Positions 56,337 to 64,000 of a DNA stretch of 64,000 nucleotides are shown here, one piece after another; the stretch's first letter is position 1, and each line of letters begins with the position of its first letter. Both the position numbers and the translations under genes were made by a program. The notes beneath the pieces are model-generated. The model was not told the DNA's origin and searched no databases. It saw only the letters and a list, made by a program, of their open reading frames with translations. Source of the stretch: Pandoraea horticolens (GTDB taxonomy: Bacteria; Pseudomonadota; Gammaproteobacteria; Burkholderiales; Burkholderiaceae); NCBI RefSeq assembly GCF_902459555.1, contig NZ_CABPSM010000003.1:248001-312000 (forward strand), written 5' to 3'.

Positions 56337-57059
56337 TTACACTCGGTCGCCCAGCACTGTGGCTCGCGTAAAGGTTTCGATGTTGTCCAGCAATGCATCG
56401 AGGGCTTCACCTGCGCGTTTCACGTCGCCGGCAGCAATCGCTTCGGCGACTTCCGCATGCAGTCGCGCCATGGTCGGCAGGTCGGCTGCTTCTTTGTAGT
56501 GGTAATACCAGAAGCGGCGTGATAGCCCGTGCATCAGGCGCATTGCTCCTTCGGCGAATTCGTTGCGTGCGGCGACAAGACACAACTCGTTGAACTCGCG
56601 GTCGGCACGAATGAACTCCACATCCTTGCCGCTGCGGGCGGAACTTCTGAACTCCTTTGCCAGACGCGTGAAGTGTTCGCGTTGCTCTGCCGTGGCCTTC
56701 TTCGCCGCGCTTCTGGCAATCAGTCGTTCGACCTCGCGTCGCGTTTCCAGCAGACGCAACTGCTTGGAGACATCCATCGGGGGCACGAGCAGGCCGCGCT
56801 GTGGCAACACAATAATCAAATGTTCCCGGGCCAGCCGCTGAATGGCTTCGCGAATCGGGGTGCGGCCGAACCCCGTCATTTCGCTCAACTGCAACTCCGA
56901 CATTGTTGAACCCGGGGCCAGCCGCAGCGTCACTATCGCTTCTTCGATCCACTCGTAGGCCATGTCGACCATTCTGCCGCGAGGGATCACGTCCACTCGT
57001 TCATCGAGCGCCGCGGCTTCTGATTTTCCCGTCCGTCGGGTCGCTTTCTTTGTCGCCAT
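56337..57059 (-). CDS. GntR-family regulator with FCD ligand-binding domain
   Basis: A 240-residue repressor-type protein. The winged helix is at residues 25-95 (YEWIEEAIVTLRLAPGSTMSELQL, GFGRTPIREAIQRLAREHLIIV) and the helical FCD domain fills the rest (RLLETRREVERLIAR, ADREFNELCLVAARN, ARLHAEVAEAIAAGD). In many FCD proteins the second motif has His where this one has Asn (D-x-E-F-N), so a metal ligand may be altered. The start at 57059 (MATKKATRR) follows a basic disordered tail. It is divergent from the alpha/beta hydrolase and is the natural candidate to bind the three CTAATATRTTA sites of the cluster. Confidence 0.92.
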   Translation of the reverse strand: MATKKATRRTGKSEAAALDERVDVIPRGRMVDMAYEWIEEAIVTLRLAPGSTMSELQLSEMTGFGRTPIREAIQRLAREHLIIVLPQRGLLVPPMDVSKQLRLLETRREVERLIARSAAKKATAEQREHFTRLAKEFRSSARSGKDVEFIRADREFNELCLVAARNEFAEGAMRLMHGLSRRFWYYHYKEAADLPTMARLHAEVAEAIAAGDVKRAGEALDALLDNIETFTRATVLGDRV

Positions 57060-57175
57060 TTGGTCAATGCCCAGAGCAAATGTTAATTGTATATCACCTG
57101 CTTCTGGCGATAGCGGCGACATGTCCCGGTCTTCAACACACCTCATACCTCGGGCTTTCCCGGTATGCACATTGC

Positions 57176-57203
57176 TTGTTTGAATAAACTGATGTGCTAT
57201 TAT
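57176..57203 (+). promoter_or_regulatory. Candidate promoter of the hydrolase-dehydrogenase operon
   Basis: TTGTTT (57176-57181), a 16-base spacer and TATTAT (57198-57203). The predicted start point near 57210 falls inside the palindrome 57209-57224, so occupation of that site would block the promoter. Confidence 0.5.
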
Positions 57204-57208
57204 TGGTC

Positions 57209-57224
57209 AACTAATATATTACTG
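57209..57224. promoter_or_regulatory. GntR operator site 1 (AACTAATATATTACTG)
   Basis: Imperfect palindrome, 14 of 16 bases identical to the perfect site at 61000-61015. It is 17 bases before the hydrolase start codon and lies in the spacer shared with the GntR gene, so it could serve both directions. Confidence 0.65.
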
Positions 57225-57240
57225 GAATGAAGGGGCGGCG

Positions 57241-58002
57241 ATGGACATCACGAGGGTGGGGAGGCCGGACGGCTTCCCTGTGGTTGCCTTGCATGGCATT
57301 CAGGGAACGAGCGACTCGTGGATTCCGCTTGCAACGGCGCTCGGCGATACGTTCCGTTTCATCTTGCCCAACATGCCGGGACGCGGCGACGCAGGCCCCC
57401 CGCTTGCCGCACACGCGTGCAGTGCCTGCGAGTTCGCGCGCGTCACCAGCGAGGTCATCGAACAAGAGGTCGGCCATCGCGCCTACGTTCTGGCCGGCTG
57501 GAGCATGGGTGTCTCCGTGATCCTCGAGCTCATGGAGCATTTGGCGGACGGCACGGCGCGGCATTCTCCGCCGGTCGCCGTTGTCCTCATGTCGGGCACC
57601 GCACAGTTGAACGAGGTGGCCTGGTTTGCGTCGACCGACGAGACTGCGCTCCTCACCGAGATCAGGCAGCGCGAGGCACGTCTGAGGCTAAAGAGAGCAG
57701 CGGACCCGCATGTCGTGGCCTGGACCTGGAGCGCGCTAAAGCCAGTCTCGCATCTGTCGAATCTGGCGCATGTCGGCGTGCCTGCCCTCATCGTCCACGG
57801 CAGCGACGACGAAGACTGCCCACTCGATCACGCGCATCGCATGCGCGAAGGAATCCGTCGCGCATCATTGCATGTGATTCCTAGCGGGCGTCACTCGATC
57901 CTGACGGAGAACACCTGTGAGGTCGGCATCGCCATGCGAGATTTCCTGGCGTCGCACTGCGCGGAGCCAAGGCCACTAATCGACCAACAGGAAAATTCAT
58001 GA
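57241..58002 (+). CDS. Alpha/beta hydrolase
   Basis: A 253-residue alpha/beta-hydrolase. The oxyanion region is ALHGIQGTSDSWIPL, the nucleophile is Ser88 in AGWSMGVSV, the acid is probably Asp190 or 192 in IVHGSDDEDCP, and the His is His218 in SGRHSILTEN. No signal peptide, so cytoplasmic. It could be an esterase, a C-C hydrolase or a lactonase; the family cannot be told by eye. RBS is AAGGGG-like. It overlaps the dehydrogenase gene by four bases (ATGA), and site 1 sits on its promoter. Confidence 0.88.
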   Translation: MDITRVGRPDGFPVVALHGIQGTSDSWIPLATALGDTFRFILPNMPGRGDAGPPLAAHACSACEFARVTSEVIEQEVGHRAYVLAGWSMGVSVILELMEHLADGTARHSPPVAVVLMSGTAQLNEVAWFASTDETALLTEIRQREARLRLKRAADPHVVAWTWSALKPVSHLSNLAHVGVPALIVHGSDDEDCPLDHAHRMREGIRRASLHVIPSGRHSILTENTCEVGIAMRDFLASHCAEPRPLIDQQENS

Positions 58003-59264
58003 GGATCGACGATTGCGTCCACTTTTGTGCGCCCTCCCGGCTCATCATCGAGCTGGGTTATCGCCACAAGCTCCCCAACCTTCTGCAAGCCCTGGGCTAC
58101 CGGCGGGGGCTGCTCGTCACCGACAGCTTCTTTGCCGAGAAAACACTCTGGGTGAAGGAGTACGTGACGGCGTGCGAACGCCTGGGGGTGCATGTGGACG
58201 TCTATGCTGGCGGTCAGCCCGACCCGACCACGGATCTGTGCGATCGCGCGACGGCCGAACTGCGCATCGCCCAAGGGGGCCAGTTGCCGGATCATATCGT
58301 CTCGCTAGGCGGCGGCAGCAACATCGATCTGGCCAAGGCGTTGTGCGTCACGCTTGCGGCGGGCCGCCCCATTCGCGACTTCGGAGGCGGCGTAGCAAGC
58401 GATGCGCCCGTCATCGACCACATCGCTGTGCCAACGACAGCCGGCACGGGGGCGGAACTCACCCCCGGAACCATTCTGTTCGATCCGGCGACCGGCATCA
58501 AAACCGCCGTGATGGACAATCGGCTACGTCCGGTCGTCGCCGCCATCGACCCCGAACTCACATTCACATGCCCGCCCAAGGTCACGGCGGAATCCGGCAT
58601 CGACGCCCTGACGCACGCGCTCGAATCGTTCGTTACGCTCGACTCCGATCGATTCGATCGGAACGGCTCCTTCGATCCCGGCTACAGCGGTCGCAGCGGT
58701 CTGACCATGATCTTTGCGCGCGAGTCGATCCGGCTAGCCACCGCCTATCTACTTCGTTGTTACGAAGATGGTAACGACGTGGAGGCGCGCGTCGGCATGT
58801 GCTATGCGAGCGTCTACGCGGCAATGTCGTATGGGAGCGCCGGACTCAATGCGGTTCATGGCATTGCTTATGGCGTCGCCGCGCTGACGCACAAGTCCCA
58901 CGGCGCCACGAATGCGGTTGTCCTGCCGTATGTCGTCGATGCGCTGCGCGAGTCGCGCCACGCCGAACTCCTCGAAGTGGCCCGAATGTTCGGCATCAAG
59001 ACTGACGACGAAGTGCGGGCCGTTCGCGAGTTGCCCCACAAATTGCGCGAGCTTGTCGGCAAGCTCGGCATCCCCACTGATCTCAATGCCTTCGGCATTT
59101 CCCAGGGATCGCTGAGGGATTTGCTCATCGATTCACTTGGCGTGACTCGGTTGGCCAAAGCATTCCCGGTCGGGAATATCGAAGAGTGCTACGCGGAAAT
59201 CATCGACAACGCGTGGCGTGGAGGTCTTCGAGACGAGAAGACAGAGAGACGGCCGGCAGCCTGA
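57999..59264 (+). CDS. Iron-containing (type III) alcohol dehydrogenase
   Basis: A 421-residue Fe-ADH. The NAD-binding GGGSNIDLAKALCV, the family motif VPTTAGTGAELTPGTI, and the metal ligands in TAESGIDALTHALE (Asp/His) and NAVHGIAYGVAALTHKSHGATNAVVLPY (two His) are all present. Related enzymes reduce aldehydes, hydroxy-acids or maleylacetate; the substrate here is not predictable. Start overlaps the hydrolase stop (ATGA), so the two are translationally coupled and likely consecutive pathway steps. Confidence 0.9.
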   Translation: MRIDDCVHFCAPSRLIIELGYRHKLPNLLQALGYRRGLLVTDSFFAEKTLWVKEYVTACERLGVHVDVYAGGQPDPTTDLCDRATAELRIAQGGQLPDHIVSLGGGSNIDLAKALCVTLAAGRPIRDFGGGVASDAPVIDHIAVPTTAGTGAELTPGTILFDPATGIKTAVMDNRLRPVVAAIDPELTFTCPPKVTAESGIDALTHALESFVTLDSDRFDRNGSFDPGYSGRSGLTMIFARESIRLATAYLLRCYEDGNDVEARVGMCYASVYAAMSYGSAGLNAVHGIAYGVAALTHKSHGATNAVVLPYVVDALRESRHAELLEVARMFGIKTDDEVRAVRELPHKLRELVGKLGIPTDLNAFGISQGSLRDLLIDSLGVTRLAKAFPVGNIEECYAEIIDNAWRGGLRDEKTERRPAA

Positions 59265-59359
59265 TCAACGCGATTCCCATCGATTCGACAGGTCGCTGCC
59301 GCCGCGCAAAGACACAATTCGCCATTCGGCCGGACGCACCGGTCACTTTGCGTTTCGAT

Positions 59360-59375
59360 GTCTAATATGTTAGAT
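59360..59375. promoter_or_regulatory. GntR operator site 2 (GTCTAATATGTTAGAT)
   Basis: Inverted repeat TCTAA-tatg-TTAGA (59361-59374), 12 of 16 bases identical to the perfect site at 61000. It stands 36 bases before the MFS start codon, between the alcohol dehydrogenase and MFS genes, suggesting a second promoter there. Confidence 0.6.
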
Positions 59376-59410
59376 GACTATCAGTAGAATACAACGGAGG
59401 AGACACAAGC

Positions 59411-60793
59411 ATGGATATGTCCGCAGCCGCGTCGCGGCTAGGTGTTGACGTCGTCGCGCGTCTAGAGCGACTCCCGATGACGAACTATCAACGAACGCTT
59501 TTCTCTATCATCGCCACCGCCTGGTTCTTCGATTCCATGGATCTCGGGTTGATGACGTTTGTACTCGGTTCGATCAAGGCGGAGTTCGGCCTTTCCGCCT
59601 CGCAGGCAGGACTGCTCGCCAGTTCCAGCTTTCTCGGCATGTTCGTGGGCGCCGCCACCGCGGGGCTTCTTGCGGACAAGTTCGGGCGCAAGCCGGTCTT
59701 TCAGGTCAGCATGCTCTTCTGGGGGGCCGGCAGCCTGATGTGCGGCTTTGCTCACAATGTCGAGTCGCTGATGATGTACCGCGTCCTGCTCGGCTTCGGT
59801 ATGGGCATGGAGTTCCCGATCGGTCTCTCGATGGTTTCAGAGATCGTTCCTGCCAGAAGTCGCGGCAAGTATGTGGCCATCCTCGAAGGTTTCTGGCCCA
59901 TCGGCTTCATCGCGGCTGGCGCATTTTCCTACTTCATGCTCCCGGTGATCGGGTGGCGCGGCATCTTCATCGCGTTGGCGATCCCGGCCGTTTTCGTGTT
60001 CGTGGTCAGGCGAATGGTGCCCGAATCGCCTCGTTGGCTGGAAGACACAGGGCGCATGAAGGAAGCGGCGGACGTGATGAACCACATCGAAGCCAAAGTG
60101 GAGACGGCCTATGGCCGTAAGTTGCCAGCGCCCGTCGTCGTGCCGGGCGTGCGGCACCAGCAGACCGGCCGGAAGGCGCTCTTTTCGGAGATATGGCGCG
60201 GCGTGTATGCGAAGCGAACGGTCATGCTGTGGACCACCTGGTTCTTCGCGCTGTTGGGCTACTACGGGCTGACAACGTGGTTGGGGGCATTGCTGCAGCA
60301 GGCCGGATACGAGATCACCAAATCCGTGCTCTACACCGTCTATATCTCACTGGCAGGCATCCCCGGCTTCCTTTTCTCTGCCTGGTTGCTGGAGAAATGG
60401 GGACGCAAGCCGACCTGCGCATTGATGCTGCTTGGCAGTGCGCTCGCCGCCTATCTATACGGTCAGGCGGCAGGCAACAAGGCACCGATCGAGCAGTTGA
60501 TTGCCACAGGGCTATTGATGCAGTTCTTTCTCTTCGGCATGTGGTCTGTGTTGTACGCCTACACACCGGAGCTTTACCCGACCCGTACCCGTGCAACGGG
60601 CTCGGGTTTTGCCTCCTCCATCGGACGCGTCGGCTCTCTCGCCGGCCCTTTCGCCATTGGCGTGCTGCTCCCGACCTGGGGACAAACGGGGGTGTTCACC
60701 ATGGGGGCTCTGTCCTTCGTGATTGCCGCGCTGGCCGTACTGCTGCTTGGCGTCGAGACGAAGGGCCGTTCGCTGGAGGACGTTTCGCACTGA
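59411..60793 (+). CDS. MFS transporter (aromatic acid:H+ symporter / sugar-porter-like)
   Basis: A 460-residue carrier with twelve predicted segments. The between-2-and-3 motif is GLLADKFGRKPVFQVSM, and EIVPARSRGKYVAILEGFW and YTPELYPTRTRATGSGFASS are MFS signature regions. The long central loop (residues 205-260) and general pattern resemble the carriers for niacin, benzoate or 4-hydroxybenzoate, but I cannot assign the solute. RBS GGAGGAG at 59397-59403. Site 2 lies upstream. It is probably the import system of the cluster's substrate. Confidence 0.9.
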   Translation: MDMSAAASRLGVDVVARLERLPMTNYQRTLFSIIATAWFFDSMDLGLMTFVLGSIKAEFGLSASQAGLLASSSFLGMFVGAATAGLLADKFGRKPVFQVSMLFWGAGSLMCGFAHNVESLMMYRVLLGFGMGMEFPIGLSMVSEIVPARSRGKYVAILEGFWPIGFIAAGAFSYFMLPVIGWRGIFIALAIPAVFVFVVRRMVPESPRWLEDTGRMKEAADVMNHIEAKVETAYGRKLPAPVVVPGVRHQQTGRKALFSEIWRGVYAKRTVMLWTTWFFALLGYYGLTTWLGALLQQAGYEITKSVLYTVYISLAGIPGFLFSAWLLEKWGRKPTCALMLLGSALAAYLYGQAAGNKAPIEQLIATGLLMQFFLFGMWSVLYAYTPELYPTRTRATGSGFASSIGRVGSLAGPFAIGVLLPTWGQTGVFTMGALSFVIAALAVLLLGVETKGRSLEDVSH

Positions 60794-60824
60794 CCCGCTG
60801 TTGGAGATTTACCTGTTCTTGACC

Positions 60825-60846
60825 CGGCGGGGCGCGGTCCCCGCCG
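60825..60846. terminator. GC-rich hairpin after the MFS gene
   Basis: CGGCGGGG (60825-60832), loop CGCGGT, CCCCGCCG (60839-60846), 32 bases after the MFS stop, without a T-run. Could be a Rho-assisted terminator or 3'-end stabiliser. Confidence 0.4.
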
Positions 60847-60999
60847 CGCGGAACTGCGGCGTCGACCGCGCCTGAAGCCAGTGGGGCCGGTCGACGCACC
60901 TTCTCCGGTACCCACGGCACGAACGTCCATCCCGAATCACTTCATCGATTCCACTTTCCCAAACAGTGAATGCCATTCAGATGATTTTTGTTTTCATTT

Positions 61000-61015
61000 A
61001 ACTAATATATTAGTT
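61000..61015. promoter_or_regulatory. GntR operator site 3 (perfect palindrome)
   Basis: AACTAATATATTAGTT, a perfect 16-base palindrome in the AT-rich segment before the hydroxylase gene. It is 45 bases before that gene's start codon and overlaps the likely promoter (a TTGTTT box at 60988). This is the best copy of the three. Confidence 0.65.
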
Positions 61016-61059
61016 GTTTATTTTGTAATTCGCGTTGATTCAGACACAGGAGACAAGTC

Positions 61060-61869
61060 ATGGTTACAGAGCGTCAGTTGAAGTTCAGGGAACAATACAA
61101 GTCCGACATAAGCCCGATGTACAACGGCATGCTGCATATCATCGTGATGTATGTCGTGGCGATTGGCGCGGTATGGTATGCCGTCAGCCGTTTGCAGAAT
61201 CCGACTTGGGAATGGTGCCTGATCGTTCCGGTTTTTCTGACAGGCAACTTCGTCGAGTGGTTCATGCATCGATTCGTCATGCACCGTCGCGTGGATGTGT
61301 GGGGCCTGCGCGAGATCTACAACCGGCATACACGCCAGCATCATCAGTACTTCACCGACCAATTGTCGACGATCGACACGACGCGTGAGTTCCGAATCGT
61401 GTTCTTCCCATGGCGCGTGCTGATGACGCTTGGTGTTGGCGGCGGGGTCGTCGGTTATGCGACCTCATGGATACTGAACGCCAACGCTGGCTGGATGGTG
61501 TTCCTGACCATGGTCGGTCAGTACGTCATTTATGAAACCTTCCACTACTGTTGCCACTGTCACGAGAACTGGTTCGTGCGTAACATGCCGTTCATCAACA
61601 CCATTCGGCGCCATCACACCGCCCACCACAACATGGGCATCATGATGAAATACAACATGAATCTGACGTTCCCGATTGCCGACTGGTATATGGGAAGCAG
61701 CGATTTGCGTCGGGGCTTGATCGGCCATCTTTTCAATGGCTACAGCGAAAAGCACATCAAGAGCGAATTGAAACCGATCATCGCAAAGTTCAAGGACGAT
61801 CACTCGCAAGTCACGCTGGACGGCCCGATCCTCACCGACGAGGAACGCAGGGCAATGACGGCCCTCTGA
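61060..61869 (+). CDS. Membrane di-iron hydroxylase (fatty acid hydroxylase / sterol desaturase superfamily)
   Basis: A 269-residue membrane protein with two or three hydrophobic stretches (MLHIIVMYVVAIGAVWYA, WCLIVPVFLTGNFVEW, VFLTMVGQYVIYE). The eight-or-more-His metal signature is visible: HRFVMH (70-75), HTRQHH (90-95), ETFHYCCHCH (about 160-170) and RRHHTAHH (about 188-195). Such enzymes hydroxylate or desaturate hydrophobic substrates using O2 and an electron donor. RBS is GGAG at 61049-61053. Its promoter carries the perfect operator. Substrate unknown; a bulky hydrophobic compound is likely. Confidence 0.88.
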   Translation: MVTERQLKFREQYKSDISPMYNGMLHIIVMYVVAIGAVWYAVSRLQNPTWEWCLIVPVFLTGNFVEWFMHRFVMHRRVDVWGLREIYNRHTRQHHQYFTDQLSTIDTTREFRIVFFPWRVLMTLGVGGGVVGYATSWILNANAGWMVFLTMVGQYVIYETFHYCCHCHENWFVRNMPFINTIRRHHTAHHNMGIMMKYNMNLTFPIADWYMGSSDLRRGLIGHLFNGYSEKHIKSELKPIIAKFKDDHSQVTLDGPILTDEERRAMTAL

Positions 61870-61919
61870 CCGGTATGCCACCACGCGCGATGCGCGAGCG
61901 TCTGTCGCGCGTCGGGGCC

Positions 61920-61957
61920 ACCGCGATAGACAGGACTCGCCCCGTGTCTATCGCGGT
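61920..61957. terminator. Long stem-loop between the convergent hydroxylase and SDR genes
   Basis: A 13-base perfect inverted repeat, ACCGCGATAGACA (61920-61932) with TGTCTATCGCGGT (61945-61957), loop 12 bases. It stands between two convergent genes. No T-run follows, so it may work as a Rho-dependent or bidirectional 3' end. Confidence 0.6.
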
Positions 61958-61984
61958 CATGCGGAAAGATTGGACGGCGCCGCG

Positions 61985-62740
61985 TCAGATCTCCAGAATC
62001 CCGGCGGCGACGAAGCCGCCGTCGACCGGCAGGATGTGGCCGGTGACATACGACGCGTCGTCCGAGGCGAGGAAGCTCACCGCACCTGCGATTTCGCTCG
62101 GTTGCCCGTAGCGGCCGAGTGGCGTCGTCTCCGTATAGTTGCGTCGTGAAACGTCGGAGTGAAGCACCTGCGTGAGCGGCGTGTCGATGGGGCCGGGGGC
62201 GACGCCGTTGGCGGTAATGCCGAAGGGCGCGAGTTCGATGGCCATCTGGCGTGTGAGACCGATGACGGCGGCTTTCGACGTTCCATAAGCCGTGCGTCCC
62301 GCGCTGGCCAGAATGCCCGCCACGGACGCCAGATTGACGATCCGTCCCCAGTGCTGTTCGCGCATGAGTCGCGCGGCGTGCTGCCCGCACAGCAGTGTGC
62401 CCGTGAGGTTCACGTTCATCACCTGGTGCCAGTGATCGAGCGGATAGTCGAGAAACGGGAACGTCTTGGCGATCCCCGCGTTGTTCACGAGCACATCGCA
62501 ACGGCCATACCGTTGCGCGATCTGAGCGAAGCCATCGGCAATCGATGCGGCGTCGCCCACATTCATCCTCAGCGCCCACGCCTTGCCGCCTGCCGCGTTC
62601 AGCTTCGCCGCCGTATCGCCCGCCGCGTCTTCGTTCAGATCGGCGACAACGACCGTCATGCCGTCATTCACCAACCGTTCGCAGATAGCGGCGCCGATAC
62701 CCATGCCGCCGCCTGTAACAACTGCTACCTTCTCCGTCAT
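61985..62740 (-). CDS. SDR-family oxidoreductase (FabG-like)
   Basis: A 251-residue classical short-chain dehydrogenase: VAVVTGGGMGIGAAICERL, DVLVNNAGIAKTF, active site ASVAGILASAGRTAYGTSKAAVIGLT with Ser, Tyr and Lys intact, and TANGVAPGPIDTPLTQ. Reduces or oxidises a hydroxyl/keto group with NAD(P). RBS AGGAG before 62740. It follows the TRAP permease gene in the same direction after a 101-base gap that holds a 14-base hairpin; it probably belongs to the catabolic cluster. Confidence 0.92.
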   Translation of the reverse strand: MTEKVAVVTGGGMGIGAAICERLVNDGMTVVVADLNEDAAGDTAAKLNAAGGKAWALRMNVGDAASIADGFAQIAQRYGRCDVLVNNAGIAKTFPFLDYPLDHWHQVMNVNLTGTLLCGQHAARLMREQHWGRIVNLASVAGILASAGRTAYGTSKAAVIGLTRQMAIELAPFGITANGVAPGPIDTPLTQVLHSDVSRRNYTETTPLGRYGQPSEIAGAVSFLASDDASYVTGHILPVDGGFVAAGILEI

Positions 62741-62774
62741 GCTATGGACTCCTAAATTTATTGACTTCTACAGC

Positions 62775-62809
62775 ACGGGCTCCGCCGCCAGCAGCGCGGC
62801 GGAGCCCGT
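62775..62809 (-). terminator. Strong hairpin between the TRAP permease and SDR genes
   Basis: A 14-base perfect stem (62775-62788 with 62796-62809; arms read ACGGGCTCCGCCGC and its complement) and a 7-base loop. No T-run follows on the minus strand, so it may be an mRNA-processing or partial-termination site inside a transporter-enzyme transcript. Confidence 0.6.
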
Positions 62810-62841
62810 CGGTAATATCGAGAAACGTTAGTGGGGGTGTC

Positions 62842-64000
62842 TTACTTCAGAAAGCCGATCGAGATCCAGGGGATGAAGACCACGATAAGCAGTGCGATGA
62901 GCAGCGCGCCCATGTAGGTCCACATCCGGTTGAACACCTTGTCCGGCGACGTTTTGCCAATGGCGCACGCGGCGTAGAAACCGACGCCGAGCGGCGGTGC
63001 GAACAGGCCCATGCCCATCGACAGGATCACGACCATCGCGTAATGCACGTCGTGAATGCCCAGCGAGCGGGCGACCGGAAAGAGCAGCGGCCCGAACAGC
63101 ACGATGGCCGGAATGCCTTCCAGCACACTGCCCAGCACGATGAACACGACCATCGAGATGAGCAGGAAGCCGATCTGTCCGCCCGGCACACCATGCATCA
63201 GCCCGACGAGCTTGGCGGAGAAGCCCGACTGCGTGAGCGCCCAGGCCATGGCCGTGGCCATGCCGATGATGAGCAGGATGGCGCCGGAAAGTGCCGCCGT
63301 TTCCGTCAGAAGCGGATATAGGCGCTTGAAGTTCAGGTGCTTCTTGAAGGCATGGACGAGCAGGCCGATCACGATCGTGTAGGCGATACCGATCGTGGAC
63401 ACTTCCGTCGCCGTGGCGGCGCCTTCGATCACGGCCGTGCGGATCAGAATCGGCAAGGCGAGTGCCGGCAACGCCACGATGAACGTCTTGCCGATCACGC
63501 TCCACGGCGCACGGCGTGCCGCACTGGGGGCCTCTTTGCGCGAGCGCGTGAAGCACACCACGACGATGGCCAGCGTGGCGATGACGGCAGGCAGCAGGCC
63601 GCCGACAAAGAGCGCGGTGATGGACACGCCGCACACCGCACCGATGGTGATGAGCACGAGACTGGGCGGAATCGTCTCCGTCATGGCGCCGGTCGACGAG
63701 AGCAGTGCGACGAGGTCTTCCGGTTTCGATCCGCGCCGCTGCATCTCGGGGAAGAGGGCCGGCGCGACGGCTGCCATGTCGGCAGCCTTCGATCCGGAAA
63801 TTCCCGAGACCAGGAACATCGCACCGAGCAGCACGTATTGCAGGCCGCCGCGCACATGGCCGAGCAGCGAGGCCATGAATTCGATCAGGCTGCGGGCAAG
63901 CCCGCTCATCTCGATCAGCGCGCCGAGCAGCACGAACAGCGGCACCGACAGCAGGATGAGGCCCGACATGCCCTCGTCCATGCGACTGACGACGATTTGC
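62842..64000 (-). CDS. TRAP transporter large permease (DctM), 5' end cut by window edge
   Basis: The frame is open to the right edge (codons before the ATG at 63981 read QIVVSR, which matches the DctM run VSRMDEGMSG), so the N-terminal part lies outside. About 386 codons are visible with roughly ten hydrophobic segments, including VPLFVLLGALIEMSGL, GISGSKAADMAAVAPALFPEM and VVILSMGMGLFAPPLGVGFYAACAIG. DctM carries organic acids with sodium, with DctP as binding protein. Upstream genes (DctQ, DctP) would be beyond 64000. It precedes the SDR gene. Confidence 0.9.
   Translation of the reverse strand, partial: QIVVSRMDEGMSGLILLSVPLFVLLGALIEMSGLARSLIEFMASLLGHVRGGLQYVLLGAMFLVSGISGSKAADMAAVAPALFPEMQRRGSKPEDLVALLSSTGAMTETIPPSLVLITIGAVCGVSITALFVGGLLPAVIATLAIVVVCFTRSRKEAPSAARRAPWSVIGKTFIVALPALALPILIRTAVIEGAATATEVSTIGIAYTIVIGLLVHAFKKHLNFKRLYPLLTETAALSGAILLIIGMATAMAWALTQSGFSAKLVGLMHGVPGGQIGFLLISMVVFIVLGSVLEGIPAIVLFGPLLFPVARSLGIHDVHYAMVVILSMGMGLFAPPLGVGFYAACAIGKTSPDKVFNRMWTYMGALLIALLIVVFIPWISIGFLK

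Overview
The window looks like chromosomal DNA of a Burkholderiales bacterium, most likely Pandoraea. Three things point there: a chromosomal class D beta-lactamase of the OXA-62 type; the betaproteobacterial housekeeping order yebC-purD-hemF-nadD-rsfS-rlmH-maf-rng; and a Burkholderia-type 16-strand porin with high GC and strongly GC-biased third positions. The genus is an inference from recalled family features, not from a database search. I see no insertion sequence, phage, CRISPR array, tRNA or rRNA gene.

Layout. 1-8.5 kb: a MocR regulator (cut by the left edge) divergent from an AhpD-like protein, a large unknown protein, the OXA beta-lactamase, wrbA, a small membrane protein, and a LysR regulator divergent from a bile-acid:sodium-symporter-like carrier. 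8.7-10.3 kb: rhlE with a clear terminator. 10.3-14.9 kb: an accessory block with a LysR regulator divergent from a DsbA/FrnE-like protein, an FAD monooxygenase, the wreck of an MFS exporter, a small GNAT, a UBP-type zinc finger and a membrane-anchored ABM protein. 15-26.9 kb: gluQ and trhO, dnaE, two family-2 glycosyltransferases, recQ, msbA and a peroxidase-related protein. 26.9-29.4 kb: rfbBAC (dTDP-sugar synthesis, no rfbD). 29.5-43.6 kb: a long minus-strand block, namely a CDF transporter, rng-maf, a complete ugpBAECQ glycerol-3-phosphate operon, rlmH-rsfS-nadD-hemF, a MscS remnant and purD-yebC. 43.9-51.8 kb: a HerA-like ATPase, an EamA carrier, upp, an SDR, mgsA, a quinone oxidoreductase, a YkvA protein and a PuuD-like amidotransferase. 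51.9-56.2 kb: a porin, an 830-base intergenic region holding a probable small RNA, a short enhancer-binding protein and a LysR regulator. 56.3-64 kb: an apparent catabolic cluster with a GntR/FCD regulator, alpha/beta hydrolase, iron alcohol dehydrogenase, MFS carrier, membrane di-iron hydroxylase, SDR and a TRAP large permease cut by the right edge.

The most interesting signals are regulatory. A 16-bp palindrome with core CTAATATRTTA lies directly upstream of three transcription units of the right-hand cluster (57209, 59360, 61000), which makes a three-site GntR regulon very plausible. A free-standing promoter, hairpin and perfect intrinsic terminator at 53744-53856, with no coding sequence on that strand, looks like an unannotated small RNA. 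The porin has a 22-bp periodic repeat upstream. Two decayed genes (an MFS exporter at 13231 and an MscS channel at 41248) are visible only as fragments.
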